DNA from: Priapulus caudatus
Taxonomy: Eukaryota; Priapulida; Priapulimorpha; Priapulimorphida; Priapulidae
Reading direction: 5' to 3'
Assembly: GCF_000485595.1 (NCBI RefSeq)
Contig: NW_014579062.1
Span: forward strand, 2,584-44,773
Length of the DNA: 42,190 bases
The translations under genes were made by a program, and so were the position numbers. The notes below the pieces were generated by a model that searched no databases, was not told the origin of the DNA, and was given only the letters and a program-made list of their open reading frames with translations. Shown here piece by piece: positions 29,557-41,724 of the stretch; position 1 is the first letter of the stretch; each line of letters opens with the position of its first letter.

Positions 29557-30739
29557 TTCTACGGCAAACTTGCTTCTATTGACTTTCGTGCATTTGTGAG
29601 TTGTACGTGCGCTTCGTATGGTAGCGCGCGCATGCCTTTAAAGGTGCCTTCCCACGAAATTTCAAGCGACAAACATAAAATCAGTCAAAAATGTACGTTT
29701 GTATTTGCCTACATATGTGTGATAGGTAAAAGAATTGCTCGGGAATACGTTCATTCAAAGCTTTTAGACTACAACGTGAAAGTGTCGGGTGGAATGTTTC
29801 AAACAGCGTTTACTTTTGCCGCTCTGCGGCGATGTTGTGACGTATTACGTCGTCATCAATAAATGAGCTTCTGCACAGAACCGCCATTACACAGAACCAC
29901 GACGAAAAGCGATTTTTGAGTTGTGTTTTCGTTGAGCAAATATAGGCTTGCTACTTATTTTTACAGTTTTATTTTCAAAGCTAACGTTTAGTTCAAGTGT
30001 AGTGAGTTATTTACTTACGTTTTTACAGTGGTTTGTTACAAAAATGTGAGTGGGAAGACATCTTTGTCGTGGAGAGCCAATCGACAATGTACATACAAGA
30101 CATATAATAGTTTTTTTAGGAGATGACAGCATCGGCGTGGAAACCGTATATATGCAACAGATGACGAGTTACGCGTTGACAATGGCTCGGCGAGTGCGCA
30201 AAGATTGTTTTTATCGATTATCGCTAAACGTACTGTAACGTAGGTTTGCTACACCAGTGTTGGTTAAAAAAATTTAGAGTAAATAATCAATTAGCGTATA
30301 GAATTTGTGTTCACTAAAAGATATATATTGTTTACAAAATTCAACAGGCTTCCAGTACACGTCCGTTCCCGTATTGTCCTCCAGTCCAACCCCCACAAAG
30401 ACACAAAAAATGCGCACCCGCGCATAAGCGCGTGTGCTCACTTCCATGGTCACAACCAGACTCCCGACTCCTACATCTCTCCACTCGATCTGCACCCCTA
30501 TTTCAGAATCAGCCGTGAATCTGCCTAACCTAAACACGCTTGTCTACTCGCTCACTCAACCTAGTTATAAACTACATGCTAACTACCTGACTCTACCCAA
30601 CCTAATCTTACTAATGTACATCTGCACACCACATGTTACATTTACCTCCCCTCTTCAAAACGATGATCCCTCATCGATTCAGCGCCCCGCTGATCTAAAT
30701 TTCCTCTTTAACTACCTCCAAACCCCCATTTATCTAACA
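29557..30739. other. Unassigned sequence with short frames
   Basis: A plus frame that starts in the minisatellite at 29554 runs to 29862 (102 codons, containing SSDKHKISQKCTFVFAYICV), another occupies 30050-30238 (62 codons, with HIIVFLGDDSIGVETVYM), and a third begins at 30434. None has a domain I recognise; the first two could be eroded transposase fragments, but nothing specific shows it. AATAAA occurs near 29859. Confidence 0.3.
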
Positions 30740-30756
30740 CACACCCACACCCACAG

Positions 30757-30794
<38 letters not shown>

Positions 30795-30800
30795 ACCATA
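30740..30800. repeat. (CA)n microsatellite
   Basis: About 45-55 bp of CACA with a few interruptions, beginning in ACACACCCACACCCACAG. Confidence 0.9.
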
Positions 30801-31910
30801 TCTTCTTAACATCAAAATTAAGTTCCGTCCGTCGTCCGTCGCACCGTCGACCATACTAATACAATAACTCTTTCATTGAACACTCCCACTCCCCACATAA
30901 TAAAAAAAATGTTTACAAAATTTCACATAAACCTTATTACCTATGGTACCAAAACTAGTACCATGGTATTACAATAACTATGGCTTTAACACTGCCGCCA
31001 GCAAAATCTCACTGACCACTCTGATATAATTCCATACTTGGCACGAATTGCCAAATAAAACCATCCGTTCAAGCCATACAACTCCTTGAAACCCTGAAAC
31101 AAATATACACAAACAACAACAAACAATGCAACACATCAACTCAATAAAATACCAACAATGCATAACCTGAAATACAGAACACCAGAAATACTAAATGCCA
31201 TAAACACACTACAATACAATACGATATCCTGAAATACAAAACACAGCACAATGCATATAAATAACACAATGAATAAATACAATATAATATAAAATACAAT
31301 ACAATAATCTTGATCCCTCGACGATGTTACGATGTCCTCCACTGGTCTTGATGTCAATCCTCTGCGCTGCTGCTTCTGATGCCAATGCAATAATTGATTG
31401 TAGACAACAATAATGTCAGATGTGATGTGGCATTTAGTCTTCTTCGATAATGTCCAATGATTTATACCAAACGTTCACCAGTACTGATAATCTGCTAGCA
31501 CATTTATCTTTATCGCAGATATTGTTCTCACAAATTTGAAGTCGTTGACTCTGCTGAATTTGTCCGTTGAATTCTCGCTAAAGTACTGCGTCGCTGAAGT
31601 CGTCGCAGAAGTATTGAAGTCATTAACGTAATGAAGATAGTTTTCTCCTCCTCGCCAAAATGTTGTACTGACTGCCGCATCGATGTCATGCCTAAAGATG
31701 TGCCCATCAATGTCCCACCAAAATCTGTGCCGAAGAAAAATCCTCTAATGCTGCTTTCCTCTCTGCATGTCACGGCAACTGCAACAATTATAGAAACAAC
31801 CAACAGTGTAGTGACGTAGATATCAAATTAATTAACCTAGTATAAAAACAGGTGACACGGGTCGCGTAACGTAGCATAACGTCATAGTTATTTTAGTAAA
31901 AATAGTTCAA
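30801..31910. other. Unassigned AT-rich sequence
   Basis: Mostly AT-rich with repetitive AATACAATA phrases around 31180-31310. A minus frame 31803-31528 begins with a hydrophobic stretch (MVVSIIVAVAVTC) and then ordinary composition for 91 codons in total. It has no recognised domain and no flanking signal, so it is noted only as a possibility. Confidence 0.3.
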
Positions 31911-33083
31911 TGTAACATGAGCCATGCGCGACACGGGTCGCACACTCATATATGCAAATAGCAGTTTAAAGTAACAAGTGAAAGTTGTTATAAAAACCCG
32001 TATCACTGGAACCACCCAGCAGGACGTCTACACTGCATCGAATCTTATGACAAGCCGCACGCGTTCACGCGTGGCGCGCGTGTGACACAACAAAAGAAGA
32101 GAAAAGGAATCACCTAAAAACAAGGCCGAGAAAAAACACATCACATCTTGATGTCGCGTGCCAACCCATCGAAGAACAAACAACGAACACCGCCGATGAG
32201 AACATGAATCGAATTAACCGCGATTCCCACACGGCCCAAGGAGACGACTTATGACAAACCGTTGCCGCAGGGCTGGCGTGGCGCGCGCGGCACGCGCGCG
32301 TGCTATGACAGAAGAAAAGAAATAATTGAGTGACACCGCGGGACCCCTAACTCCGGTGTCGCACAGAGGTTTACGACCCAACCAGGGCTATATCTGTGCG
32401 ATACCTTCAGCATTGGGAGTCGAACACGTGGAGTGCACGTGGCATCAGCGGTGGCGGCACTATGACATTTTAGTACCGATAGGCTACCCGATGAGGCTAC
32501 CGAAAAACTCCCATCGACGCCTCCACCATATCTACAAAGACTCCGACCGTCGTTCTCACGCTAGAGAAAAAAATATCTCACCTTTAGTTATCCATGAAAA
32601 TCTGGAGAAGGACAGGATTGCTCCATCCGCACGCAACAAGGCCTTGAGGACACTCGGGCCATGCATTCTTCCAGATGCATAAATACCAGACACTTTGGAC
32701 AGAGAGGCAGACACAGTTCCACGGTGGCTAACAGTTCACGTCGCTGCTAGCACCCACTGCTCTCACCTGCTGATCGCTACTACCGTTGCCGTTGGACGCC
32801 GCAGACTGACAAGAGGACCCGCCTGCTAGGTCATAAGATATGAACCACTTGTAACGCGTCTTTGATTGTTGGCTTGCGTGGCCACATATGTACTGTATGT
32901 ATTTGTCGATATGATGTTGTTCATTAAAGAATAGAGTTACCGTAGTAATTCTGTGGTTATAGCATTAGTTATACTGTCTGTGGCTTAAGTGCAATTGCAC
33001 ACGTATCTGTCGTACAAACGAACCTGGTCACACACTATACGATCACACGTGCCTGTTACACGAGCTCACGAGCTTCTCTATAT
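31911..33083 (+). promoter_or_regulatory. Candidate 5' LTR / leader of the env-bearing retroelement
   Basis: Non-coding DNA upstream of gag. TGTAAC at 31911 and GTTACA at 33055-33060 could be LTR ends (TG...CA, 1.15 kb). ATAAATA near 32679 could be a TATA box, and ATTAAA near 32924 a poly(A) signal. TTGGTGCAGTGAC at 33083-33095, 22 bases beyond GTTACA, resembles the primer-binding site of many Ty3-like elements; that spacing is longer than usual, so the true LTR end may be different. No second LTR copy was found in the window. Confidence 0.35.
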
Positions 33084-33412
33084 TGGTGCAGTGACAAACT
33101 TCAGATTGCCAAACAGTATAGTATAGTGCTTAACCGTGTGATTTTACTCCTAGATCTTAACCACTAAACTTCAACGCCACATCGTTCTGAACTACGGCAG
33201 CCAAATTGTTATGATGAGTAATGAGTAAGTTCAACGCTTTTATATTTTGTATTTAAGTAGATTGGGTAATGCTCTAATTGCTGCAACAAATATTACTTGA
33301 CAGGTTTTTTTTGATTTCATACCAGTACGCCTTGTGATTGTCTACTTGTACTTTCTGTATCTATACCTCTGTACTTCTTTCGTTTTTTGTCAAACACTCC
33401 TACTATTGTAGC

Positions 33413-34563
33413 ATGGAGTCAAAGCGTACTACATTAACTTCTCTCGCTTCCCCTAGTGATCCGTTACTCAATACTTCCGCTGAAAACACTCCAGCCGACA
33501 CATCTATTGATGAGATCTCTTTTTCTAATCTTCACATTTAATTCTTTTATTAAAGAGATACAAGGCTTAATTTTGGTTGGTGGGTTTAAAGAGTTTACAG
33601 AAAGAGATGAGTCACCTGTGACATTCACTGAATGATTACAGAATATAAGGCGGTTGATATTAATCCTTGATAAATTTGATGAGTTAACGAAGGTGATAAA
33701 TCTGATGAGTTAGCGTTACGATTATTAAGTGGGCAGCCTGCAAATTATGTTGCTGAGGTACTTTCTCTTTCACCGGCAATGGATTGGGAAGGTTTGTCTT
33801 CCATTTGAAAGAAACGATATACTAATTCAGGAGATGTGGCGATAGCATTGCAAAAATTTAAACGGGATAAACAAAAATCTCACGAGACTGTCCAATCATA
33901 TGAGAAACGATTGGAATCCAACGCTCGTATGGCATTTGGTGTAATAGATAATACTGATGTGTCTTTACAGTAGCGCTTAATTAATCAGTTTATAGATGGG
34001 GTTCAGTCTGATCCACTAAAGAAAGTATTAGTTCGGCAACGACCTAGCTCTTTTTCAAAAGCGGTGCAGTTGGCAATGATGGAGAGTGCTCTAAATATTG
34101 AAGTGAAATTACGATCGCAAAACAATCAGGATACAGTGCAAATACTGCAAGGGGAAGCAAATAAAACCGTGCAACAGCAAATTCAGGATCTTTCTATGAT
34201 TGTCGCTGATATTGTGGAGAGCCGACGAACGAACACCCAGCCGACAAATACTAATGTGCGTGGTAATTGGCAAGCACAGTGAATGAAAGACAACTCATCA
34301 ACGCAACCGTTCCGTCGACCGTTATGGCACAACCACCACCGTTTCAACCATCGCACTATACAAGAGAGTATAATTATCAAGATCCCAGACGTCATATGGA
34401 TCTTCCGTATCAACAACAACTTTTTCAGCAACAGCAACGCAACTTCCGTTCATCCTATTCTACAGTGCCTGATAATCAGCCTACACAGTTCGCTTGGGCT
34501 CCAGATGGTAAGCCAATTTGTAATTTCTTCCATGTAGTTGGTCATTGTTGGCGTAATCAGTGA
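33413..34563 (+). pseudogene. gag of the Ty3-like element
   Basis: The likely start is ATG at 33413 (MESKRTTLTSLASPSDPLLN); a stop at 33539-33541 ends this first piece. Across several frames the next kilobase is gag-like, best seen at 33850-34290 (QKFKRDKQKSHETVQSYEKR..., then FSKAVQLAMMESALNIEVKL), a helical retroelement capsid pattern. A damaged zinc knuckle closes the region (CNFFHVVGHCWRNQ), in which two of the four metal ligands of a CCHC box are lost. At least two stops and one or more frame changes make it non-functional. Confidence 0.72.
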
Positions 34564-34909
34564 TCAGTTTTGGTTGAAATTGAAACCTCGGTATGCTCAT
34601 GCATTCGCCCATAACCATACTAACATTATTCTGTCTGCTTCAGGGCAAGACATATTTGTAGTCGGTCAAGTTACGCTTCTTGTTTCTATAGGTGGTTATC
34701 AAGCATATCATAATTTTTTTATAACAAAAGAATTCTCACGTGAAGTTATTTTGGGATACGATTTTATAAATGGTCATGCTGTAAAAATAGATTGTGGGAG
34801 AAGGACACTTACAATAGGAAATTCTATTACGCGGATTAAACTATCAAATAACACTACTAATGCTGATCCGGTATATCAGGTAACATTAATGAAGGCAGTC
34901 ACAATTTAA
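34538..34909 (+). pseudogene. Aspartic protease remnant
   Basis: The frame overlaps the end of gag in another phase. VILGYDFINGHAVKIDC is the typical second half of a retroelement protease, after the flap (hydrophobic Gly-x-Asp-Phe segment). The catalytic Asp-Thr/Ser-Gly motif that should precede it cannot be found between the zinc knuckle and this block, so the active site appears lost. Confidence 0.6.
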
Positions 34910-35219
34910 CCAAGATGGTTGGAACTTTGCGAAGGTCGCCTAAGCCATAAGCAACCTAACAGCGCATCTGTCTTATTAACATGAGCTAATGCTTTCTTCT
35001 CTGAATCCTCACATATTTCTGCTGTTGATACGATTGCCGAGGTTAAGCATCATCAGTTTGTCAAATTTCCTATACTGAATAACACTAATTCATCTTTCAC
35101 GCTTCATGAGGGAGCTATATTAGCTATAGCATGTAACATCGAGAAATGTAGACCCTCTATTAGTTCTGCTCTTTTATCTACCAGTCTAACTCGACGTCAT
35201 GCTATTCATCAAGTCAACA

Positions 35220-36175
35220 CCAAGATCGTCTGTCAAGATACAGACACGTCACAAAGTAATGTCCCATTAATGGGATTTCAAGATATGGATTCACAAGATC
35301 ATACAGCTATACAAGACTTGATTGAACGAAACAAGGATTTGCTTACCTCAAGCGATATGGACCTTGGCGAGACGCATCTAGTAAAAATGAGGATTGATAC
35401 GCAAAATCATCCACCGATTCGATAAAAGCCCTATCGCACACCCATTAACTATCGAAAAGATATGGATATACATTTAGAGAGATTATTGCACGCTGGAATA
35501 ATAAAACCATCGCAAAGTGCTTGGGGATCACCATGCTTTATAGTACCGAAGAAGGACGACTCGTTGTCGATTTTCGTAAGTTGAATAATATTACTAAGAA
35601 GGACTCATATCCCCTCCCGCATATCGACGATAGCTTCTTTGGGTAAATCACAGTTTTATACAACGTTAGATCTGAAGTCAGGTTACTTTCAAATTCCCAT
35701 GGATGAATGTGACAGAGATAAGACATGTATTGTCACATACCAGTCGAGCTATTCCTATTTAAAAATGCCATATGGTTTACAAAATTTCAGCAACTTTTAA
35801 ATTCAGTTTTAGACGGGCTTCACCACAAATCTGCAATCTCTTATATAGATAATATAATAATTCATTTGGCAACCTTTTCGCAACATTTGCTCAATATACA
35901 AAAAGTATTGAATCGATTGCGTCAAGCAGGATCAAAATTAAACCCAACTAACTGTGTTTTTCTCAAGCAATCTGTAAAGCATCTAGGACATGTCATATTC
36001 TCCAAGGGCATAGCCCCCGACCCAGATAAGATTCATGCTATCAAACACCTAAAGCCGCCAGTAAATGTCAGACAAGTGCATTCATTTTTAGGAATGGCAT
36101 CTTATTATTGCTCACATATCGAATCTTTTGCAAAAATTACAACTCCTTTAACGCATCTAACCAAGAAAAATTAGC
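35220..36175 (+). pseudogene. Reverse transcriptase of the Ty3-like element
   Basis: In several broken pieces: HLERLLHAGIIKPSQSAWGS with a following PCFIVPKKD (fingers), TLDLKSGYFQIPMD (first catalytic Asp), KMPYGLQNF, the active-site box reading YIDN instead of YIDD (about 35839-35850), and the thumb block KHLGHVIFSKGI with HSFLGMASYYCSHI. Stops occur near 35423 and 36172, and frameshifts near 35550-35640 and 35790. The Asp-to-Asn change in the active site, together with the stops, would abolish activity. Confidence 0.85.
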
Positions 36176-36654
36176 ATTTTCAGTGGAATGAGCGGGTTCA
36201 ACATGCTTTTCGACTTCTCCAATCTAAGCTAGTACAGGCTTCAATTCTTGCTTATCCGGATAGCCATAAATCATGTAATCTATATACTGATGCTAGCAGT
36301 TTTGCAGTTGGCGCAGTATTAGCGCAGGTCGATGACAATGATAAGGAAGTTGTGATTCAATATTTAAGTCATCAGTTACATGAGGGACAAAGGAAATGGC
36401 TAATAGTAGAACGTGAGTGTTTCGCAATTATTTATGCTTTACAGAAGTTACGCCATTATCTAGCTGGTGCCCAGTTTATTATAATCACCGATCATAAACC
36501 TCTCCAGTATATTATTGGAAGCCCCAATCTCAAAAATGCGCGTTTATTGCGTTGGTCAACGGTGATTAGTGAATATCAACCCACGATTATCTACATAAAT
36601 GGAAAGGGTAATGCTAATGCTGATCAATTATCAATGATCCATGATTCTCAATAA
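36176..36654 (+). pseudogene. RNase H of the Ty3-like element
   Basis: Continues in frame with the RT thumb after one TAG at 36172-36174. LYTDASSFAVGAVLAQ, LIVERECFAIIYALQKLRHY and IITDHKPLQYI carry the Asp, Glu and Asp residues expected of a Ty3-type RNase H, and RLLRWSTVISEYQPTIIYI follows. This is one of the best preserved parts. It ends in a stop just before an acidic spacer. Confidence 0.85.
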
Positions 36655-36895
36655 AAATGGTATGCCTCCTCCCGTACAAGAAAACGATACACACGATCAT
36701 ACGACTGACGCTCAAGTACATGTGGTGAATATATTGCCAATCAATGATGCTGATCCAGACAGTCAAGATAGAAGTGTAGATGCCTCGCAGCAAGATGATC
36801 CACCTATCGACCTTCCCTCAACACACGACCCAGGTCAAACTCAAGTTGAAGGTCATGCACAAACAACACCGAGTGAGTTACTGTTTGACCTCTAG
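36641..36895 (+). pseudogene. Acidic spacer between RNase H and integrase
   Basis: 84 codons of Asp-, Gln- and His-rich low-complexity protein in another frame than RNase H. Such tethers occur between RNase H and integrase in Ty3-like polyproteins; no domain of its own. Confidence 0.5.
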
Positions 36896-36899
36896 TCGA

Positions 36900-38187
36900 T
36901 ACGTTCTATAAGATACGTTTAGCCATTACGTCACCTACGCCCTCTGTCAAAGAAATCAAGTACTTATCTATGTATATGATTGATGACGACAATTTGTTGT
37001 ATCACATTACTGCACCATCTCAACGGCCGCAAGAGTTTCAAATCACCATCATTTCTGCACACCATGATCATAAGTTCAGTGCTCATTTAGGCTTTTCAAA
37101 GACTTACTCCAAAATCAAAAGTAGATATTTCTGGTTGGAAATGTACACTGCTATTTATCACTATGTTCGTAGATGTGTGGTTTGTAATTCTAGAAAGTTA
37201 CAGCACATCCCCTCACCAATGGGAAGTGCTCCCGTACCTAATGCGTCTTTCGAAATTCTAGCAGTTGATACTTGTAAATTTTCCTTGACTCCTAGGGGGA
37301 ATAAATATATCAATCATTTTTATGATTTGTTAACCAGTTAGCCTGAATGTTATGCAGTCAAAAATAAGACAGCTCAACCTGTTGCGGATTTATTAGTAAA
37401 TGAAATTATTTCACGTCATTCCTGCCCAAAGATTCTCTTGTTGGATAACGGAACAAAATTCTGTAATGACGTCATGTCTGCGTTAACAAAACATTTTTAT
37501 ATAAAAGCGATAACCTGTGCCCCCTATCATCCATCATCTAACGCAGCCAATGAACGATTTCATCGTGTATTAAATGATATGTTATCAAAATTTGTCCATA
37601 AATATCAGGAAAATTGGGACTTACTCATTCCGCCTCTTCTTCCAGCATATTGTGTTAGTATACATGGTACATCGTAATTTTCCCCCTTTTACTTGCTATA
37701 TGGTCGACAACCTACTCTTCCATTATATAACTTGATATTACCTAGAAGGAAGACATATGATGAAAATCCTCTCGCACAAACGTTAGAAAAGTTCCATCAT
37801 GCTTATTCACATCTTCGAGATGCGACGCATGCGGTTCACTTACGTAATAAGCGTCACTACGATAATATAGTTAAACAACATGATTTTCGAGTTGGAGACT
37901 CCGTCTACTATCATGATCCGACTCTCAAGTCTCATACATCACCTAAACTTGCTACCCCGTGGAAATCAAACTATGTTGTTACGCAAGTACTGTCTCACAA
38001 GAAATGTATACTTCAACATGAGGTAACTAAGCGAAGAGTTACATCCCATGTGGATAATTTACGTGCATCACATCAATCATTACGGTGGACTGCACCAAGA
38101 CAAACTGAAGTGATACCACGTAAGCAAGAGTTGCAAGGACAAGCAACAAGAAACAGCCACCACGACAAGCAACGCTTGCATATCTAA
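36900..38187 (+). pseudogene. Integrase of the Ty3-like element
   Basis: The zinc-binding start is present (HHDHKFSAHLGFSKTYSKIK ... CVVCNSRK). The catalytic core retains AVDTCKF, LLLDNGTKFCND and NAANERFHRVLND, matching the Asp, Asp and Glu positions. The C-terminal part has VGDSVYYHDP, the WKSNYVV block (GPY/F-like position) and SHVDNLRASHQ, then a basic tail. Stops at about 37339 and 37675 interrupt the frame but the reading phase is largely kept, so this is a lightly damaged gene. No chromodomain is visible. Confidence 0.85.
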
Positions 38188-38812
38188 CGACTACGCATTC
38201 ACATGCGCCATGAGAGAGCATGTCTGATTCAGATACTAATAAAGAAACTTTTCCAGATAAAGACATCACGTCAGACAGTGAATATAGTTAAACCGACCCA
38301 TTACGTCGTTGCAACCAGAATCTAATGCAACTACTCATTCGAATCCTTTATCAAGTGTAGGAACTCGTCCTACATCTGTTAAAGAAACAGATTTGTGAGT
38401 CAACCAACGTAATAATGGGGGATTCGCCTGATCAGCAAACTCACCAATAATTATGCGAATAGTAATACTATCATTATGATTTATGATGCCGGCACATTAA
38501 TCTGACTATAAGATACGTATCTAAAAGGAAATGATTCTAAGAAATATCTTGATTAAGAGTTTACAGCATTAATTTCTACTTAATGAAGTATATATGAAAG
38601 TAGGGAGGCGAATGCCACTACCAATAATCGATTTTATATTTGATGCGATAACGTTTCCACATTACGAGTAAGCGCTGTCTGCTTTTCTCACAGGTGGATG
38701 TATGATAAAAGGGGATAAAGGGAAATTGTTCGTCCATAGAGGAAATTTAGCCATTAGGTAGAGCTCATGGGCTATAGTTTTTTCACTCGATTTAGCACCG
38801 ATTAAGCATTCC
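38188..38812. other. Gap between integrase and env
   Basis: AT-rich sequence with no open frame over about 60 codons. It may hold the eroded N-terminal end of env or a splice acceptor for it; neither is visible. Confidence 0.35.
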
Positions 38813-40672
38813 ATGCATGGTATTGCTCAGCTAATTCAGTATTTACTGGATCATCGTACTGAACGTTCGCCCACTGCTGAGAGAACACAACCAGTCAACC
38901 CACTGAATCAAGCAGCTCGCATTTATAAAAAGGTGATACATTGTTGGGTAAATCCTAACTATACAGTACCGACGCATCCACCCCTTCATATCACTCCACT
39001 CCCAGTTGGAAAGTCAACGTTTTGTTGAATATATAGCCGCATTTATCAGACAGCATGCGCTTGATTTCGAAGCACGATATCAGCGTTTGTCTGAAAGCAT
39101 TGATGGATTATCATCCATGTTTATTAATCATCGTATTAAAAAATCATTATTTCCGTTTGTGGAGAAAATTCAGAAAGTCTTGTATGGTGTAGCGACTGAG
39201 GAAGACCTCAATGCACTACAAGATAGATTGGCACAATTTGAACTTACTCAAGAAGCTTTTCAACATGCCATTGAAGACTCATTAACTGTGTTTAATCTCA
39301 CTAAAGCACAAGTGCAGTAAAATCGTGATACCTTAAATTAATTAATTGATGGAATTGATCTTATGCACCAGTTTATTAACCGTATTAACGATCGTGTTTT
39401 AACATTGGCCGATACAGTAGAAAAAAATATTTGCAGCACTTACGCAGTTGCAAACTACGATCGATATGATGACGCCAACATTACAAGATATTACAGCCAT
39501 AGTTGCTGATGTAGAACACTCTCTTAGTATTTGTTTGGTTGGCAAAATTACCTATTTCGTTGGTTTCACCTACTAAGTTACAACAAGTTTTGTTGAGTAT
39601 TAAGCAAGTGATTCCAAATTATCTTGCGTTACCAAAGGACATAGATAATGGTATTTTGTACTATTATAACCTTTTGCAAACAGTCGTTGTGCCCATTCAG
39701 GACTCTTTTCATATTATTACATTTTTGCCTTTAAAGCATGTTGGCCAAATCTTTAACATTTTCCAAATTCTCCCAGCCCCGGTATTTATTAATGGTACCT
39801 CAGCTAATGTCTATTATGCCGTAAATAGTACATATATATCTTTTTCTCATGATAACCCCTCTATTTCTATCCTAAGCCCGAATTAGTTCATAACTGTCTC
39901 AAGGACACTAAGTGTATTTGTCAAACTGCATCTGAAATATACTATGTTTTTGGTTTAACAGAATTTTCGGTAGCCTTATACTTCAAACACCCTCATAACA
40001 CTCAAATATTTTGGCAGCGTATAGTTAACGTTTAATCAAAGCCGAAACATTTACTTGCGTACATCGGTAATGGTCATTGGTTAATTTCATTGTTTAACAG
40101 TCTCTTGCCAGCCTACCAGTAACCACCCACCCATTATTACTGATTTGCAAATAGTTAATCGTCAAATTGTCTCATCGTAATCAGGTTGTACAGCTCATTC
40201 AGCTGACTTCACTCTACCAACTTTCTATTATCACGATTCTACCGAAGATTTAACGGATTCAATTACTCGACTTTTACCTACGACATTAGAAATACCCACA
40301 ATTTGGGCAGATTTGGCCCAATTAGCTATAAAACGTGGCAACGCCACGGATTTGATTCCTAATTCAATTCTCCCCCGTAAGCTCTATGAAACCCACGACC
40401 TGGATATAGCCTATGATCACTTAAAACAATCTATAGAGAAGAGAATAGCAGGCAAAAATTTTGATGACAACGAGGCTGCACAACAGACATTCAAAAGCTC
40501 GCCCATTCAGTGGCACCAAACACTTATTTATGCAGTAGTTGTCATTGTCATACTTGGCATTCTGTACTATATTGTTTCGCTCCCCCACATTTCCTTTCTA
40601 TTATCTGTAATAGGCGAGCACTATTCAGACCTATCGGCCCATTCGTTCATTCTATATTCATCCGTTCATTGA
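38813..40672 (+). pseudogene. F-type envelope glycoprotein remnant
   Basis: Four broken frames. 38813-39028 is a short N-terminal piece. 39006-39320 contains a basic furin-like site (HRIKKSLFPF) followed by a helical block ending KVLYGVATEEDLNALQD, the pattern after the cleavage site of baculovirus F-like envelopes carried by errantiviruses. 39539-39886 continues the ectodomain. 40313-40672 ends with a membrane anchor (TLIYAVVVIVILGILYYIVS) and a short tail. The family link is by motif order only; several stops and frameshifts make it non-functional. Confidence 0.65.
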
Positions 40673-41057
40673 ACCGGCCCCTCAATTGCCTACAACCACA
40701 ACTCCATTCCTTACTCGCCCCTTGTATTCAGCCACCTCTCCGTCTACACCCACTGCATGTGACGACATTGTAACTCCGGTCGTAATCCCACATTCACTTA
40801 TGCATCCGATCTTGAGAATGACGCAGTGGAAGTGCATACACAGCCAAAACACTCGAGATCTAAGTAGTGTTGATGCATTATAAGTAGCATTATTTAATCT
40901 ACTAGATAGCGTTGAATTGAAATCGCGATTGTATTCACTCCATATGTATTACTAACTATGTATCGCGTGTCGATTTATGACATCTCTTACGATTGATACT
41001 ATTTGCAACGCGATACCTATTGTTCACATTGTGTACGCTATGATTTACCCCATGTAA
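40673..41057. other. Unassigned sequence after env
   Basis: No polypurine tract or LTR that matches 31911-33083. A plus frame overlapping env's end (40510-40773) and another at 40686-40883 are Pro/Ser/Thr-rich and unrecognised. Confidence 0.35.
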
Positions 41058-41083
41058 CGTATATATATATATATATATATATC
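41058..41083. repeat. (AT)n microsatellite
   Basis: About 12 AT units. Confidence 0.95.
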
Positions 41084-41221
41084 CTTTTTGTTTATCATGT
41101 TCGCGAAATTACATTGATGCTTATAACTCACTATTAATATGCCGTGCTGTTATGTCCCTTCACTTCATTTTTATGCTGTTCATGCTCACCTTCTCTTTCC
41201 CTTTCATGGCACATCACCAGC
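41084..41221. other. Unassigned AT-rich spacer
   Basis: AT-rich spacer between the (AT)n run and the GC-rich open patch at 41234; nothing recognised. Confidence 0.3.
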
Positions 41222-41233
41222 AATGATATCAGC

Positions 41234-41502
41234 ATAATCGCGGAGGCCGACTCCACGGTTTCGGACCCCCCCCACCGACGACGCCATATCGCCACCAGCG
41301 TCCCCCGATTTACCTGATCTCGCCGAGTGCGACGAGCACCTATTTCAGGCCTTAATGGCCTACATACGCGACCCAGAGCCGGCGCCTGCCATTCAGCATG
41401 GCACTGGGGGCGGCCCGCCACCTTCGCCACCCCTAACATATTTAATACAGCCGACGACGACTCCAAATGTGAGGACTTGGAGGACTACTACAGTCAGCTG
41501 GT
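41234..41502 (+). other. GC-rich open frame, possible exon or gag fragment
   Basis: Between a TAA near 41231 and a TAA near 41500, one plus frame is open for about 88 codons. It reads through natural-looking sequence (PDLAECDEHLFQALMAYIRD and a Pro/Gly-rich continuation) and is much more GC-rich than its AT-rich surroundings. It lacks a convincing start. AG/GT-type dinucleotides flank it, but that is weak. It could be an exon, a piece of a retroelement gag or chance. Confidence 0.25.
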
Positions 41503-41688
41503 AAAAATTCCCACGTACGTGATGATTGAATTTTTACTTTTACAATTTTTTTTTTTACTTTTTAATTTTTTTAAATTTTTGTCTCAGCCAGAACCATCTG
41601 CAAGACGTGGTGATTGTGAATATATCTTCAGTTAGCGCGATTGAGTGAAAAATNTGCACACACACACACAGTATTTATATTATATAGT
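41503..41688. other. Unassigned, with T-rich run and one N
   Basis: T-rich sequence (41537-41580), an ambiguous base at 41654 and a short CA run. Nothing recognised. Confidence 0.4.
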
Positions 41689-41689
41689 A

Positions 41690-41723
<34 letters not shown>

Positions 41724-41724
41724 A
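41689..41724. repeat. (TA)n tract next to the inverted arm
   Basis: Alternating TA of about 30 bp, the counterpart of the TA tract at 4831-4917. Confidence 0.93.

Larger units (their letters stand above)
33084..40672 (+). mobile_element. Decayed env-bearing Ty3/gypsy-like retroelement
   Basis: Coding remains in the order gag, protease tail, RT, RNase H, integrase, env, all on the plus strand, with stops and frameshifts in each. The gene order and the F-type envelope resemble errantivirus-like Metaviridae, known in insects and other invertebrates. The 3' LTR cannot be recognised after env, so the 3' end is either truncated or too diverged to see. Confidence 0.85.

Noticed and set aside
31528-31803. 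Small secreted protein on the minus strand
   Set aside because: A hydrophobic start alone is not enough; no domain, promoter or conserved partner was visible.
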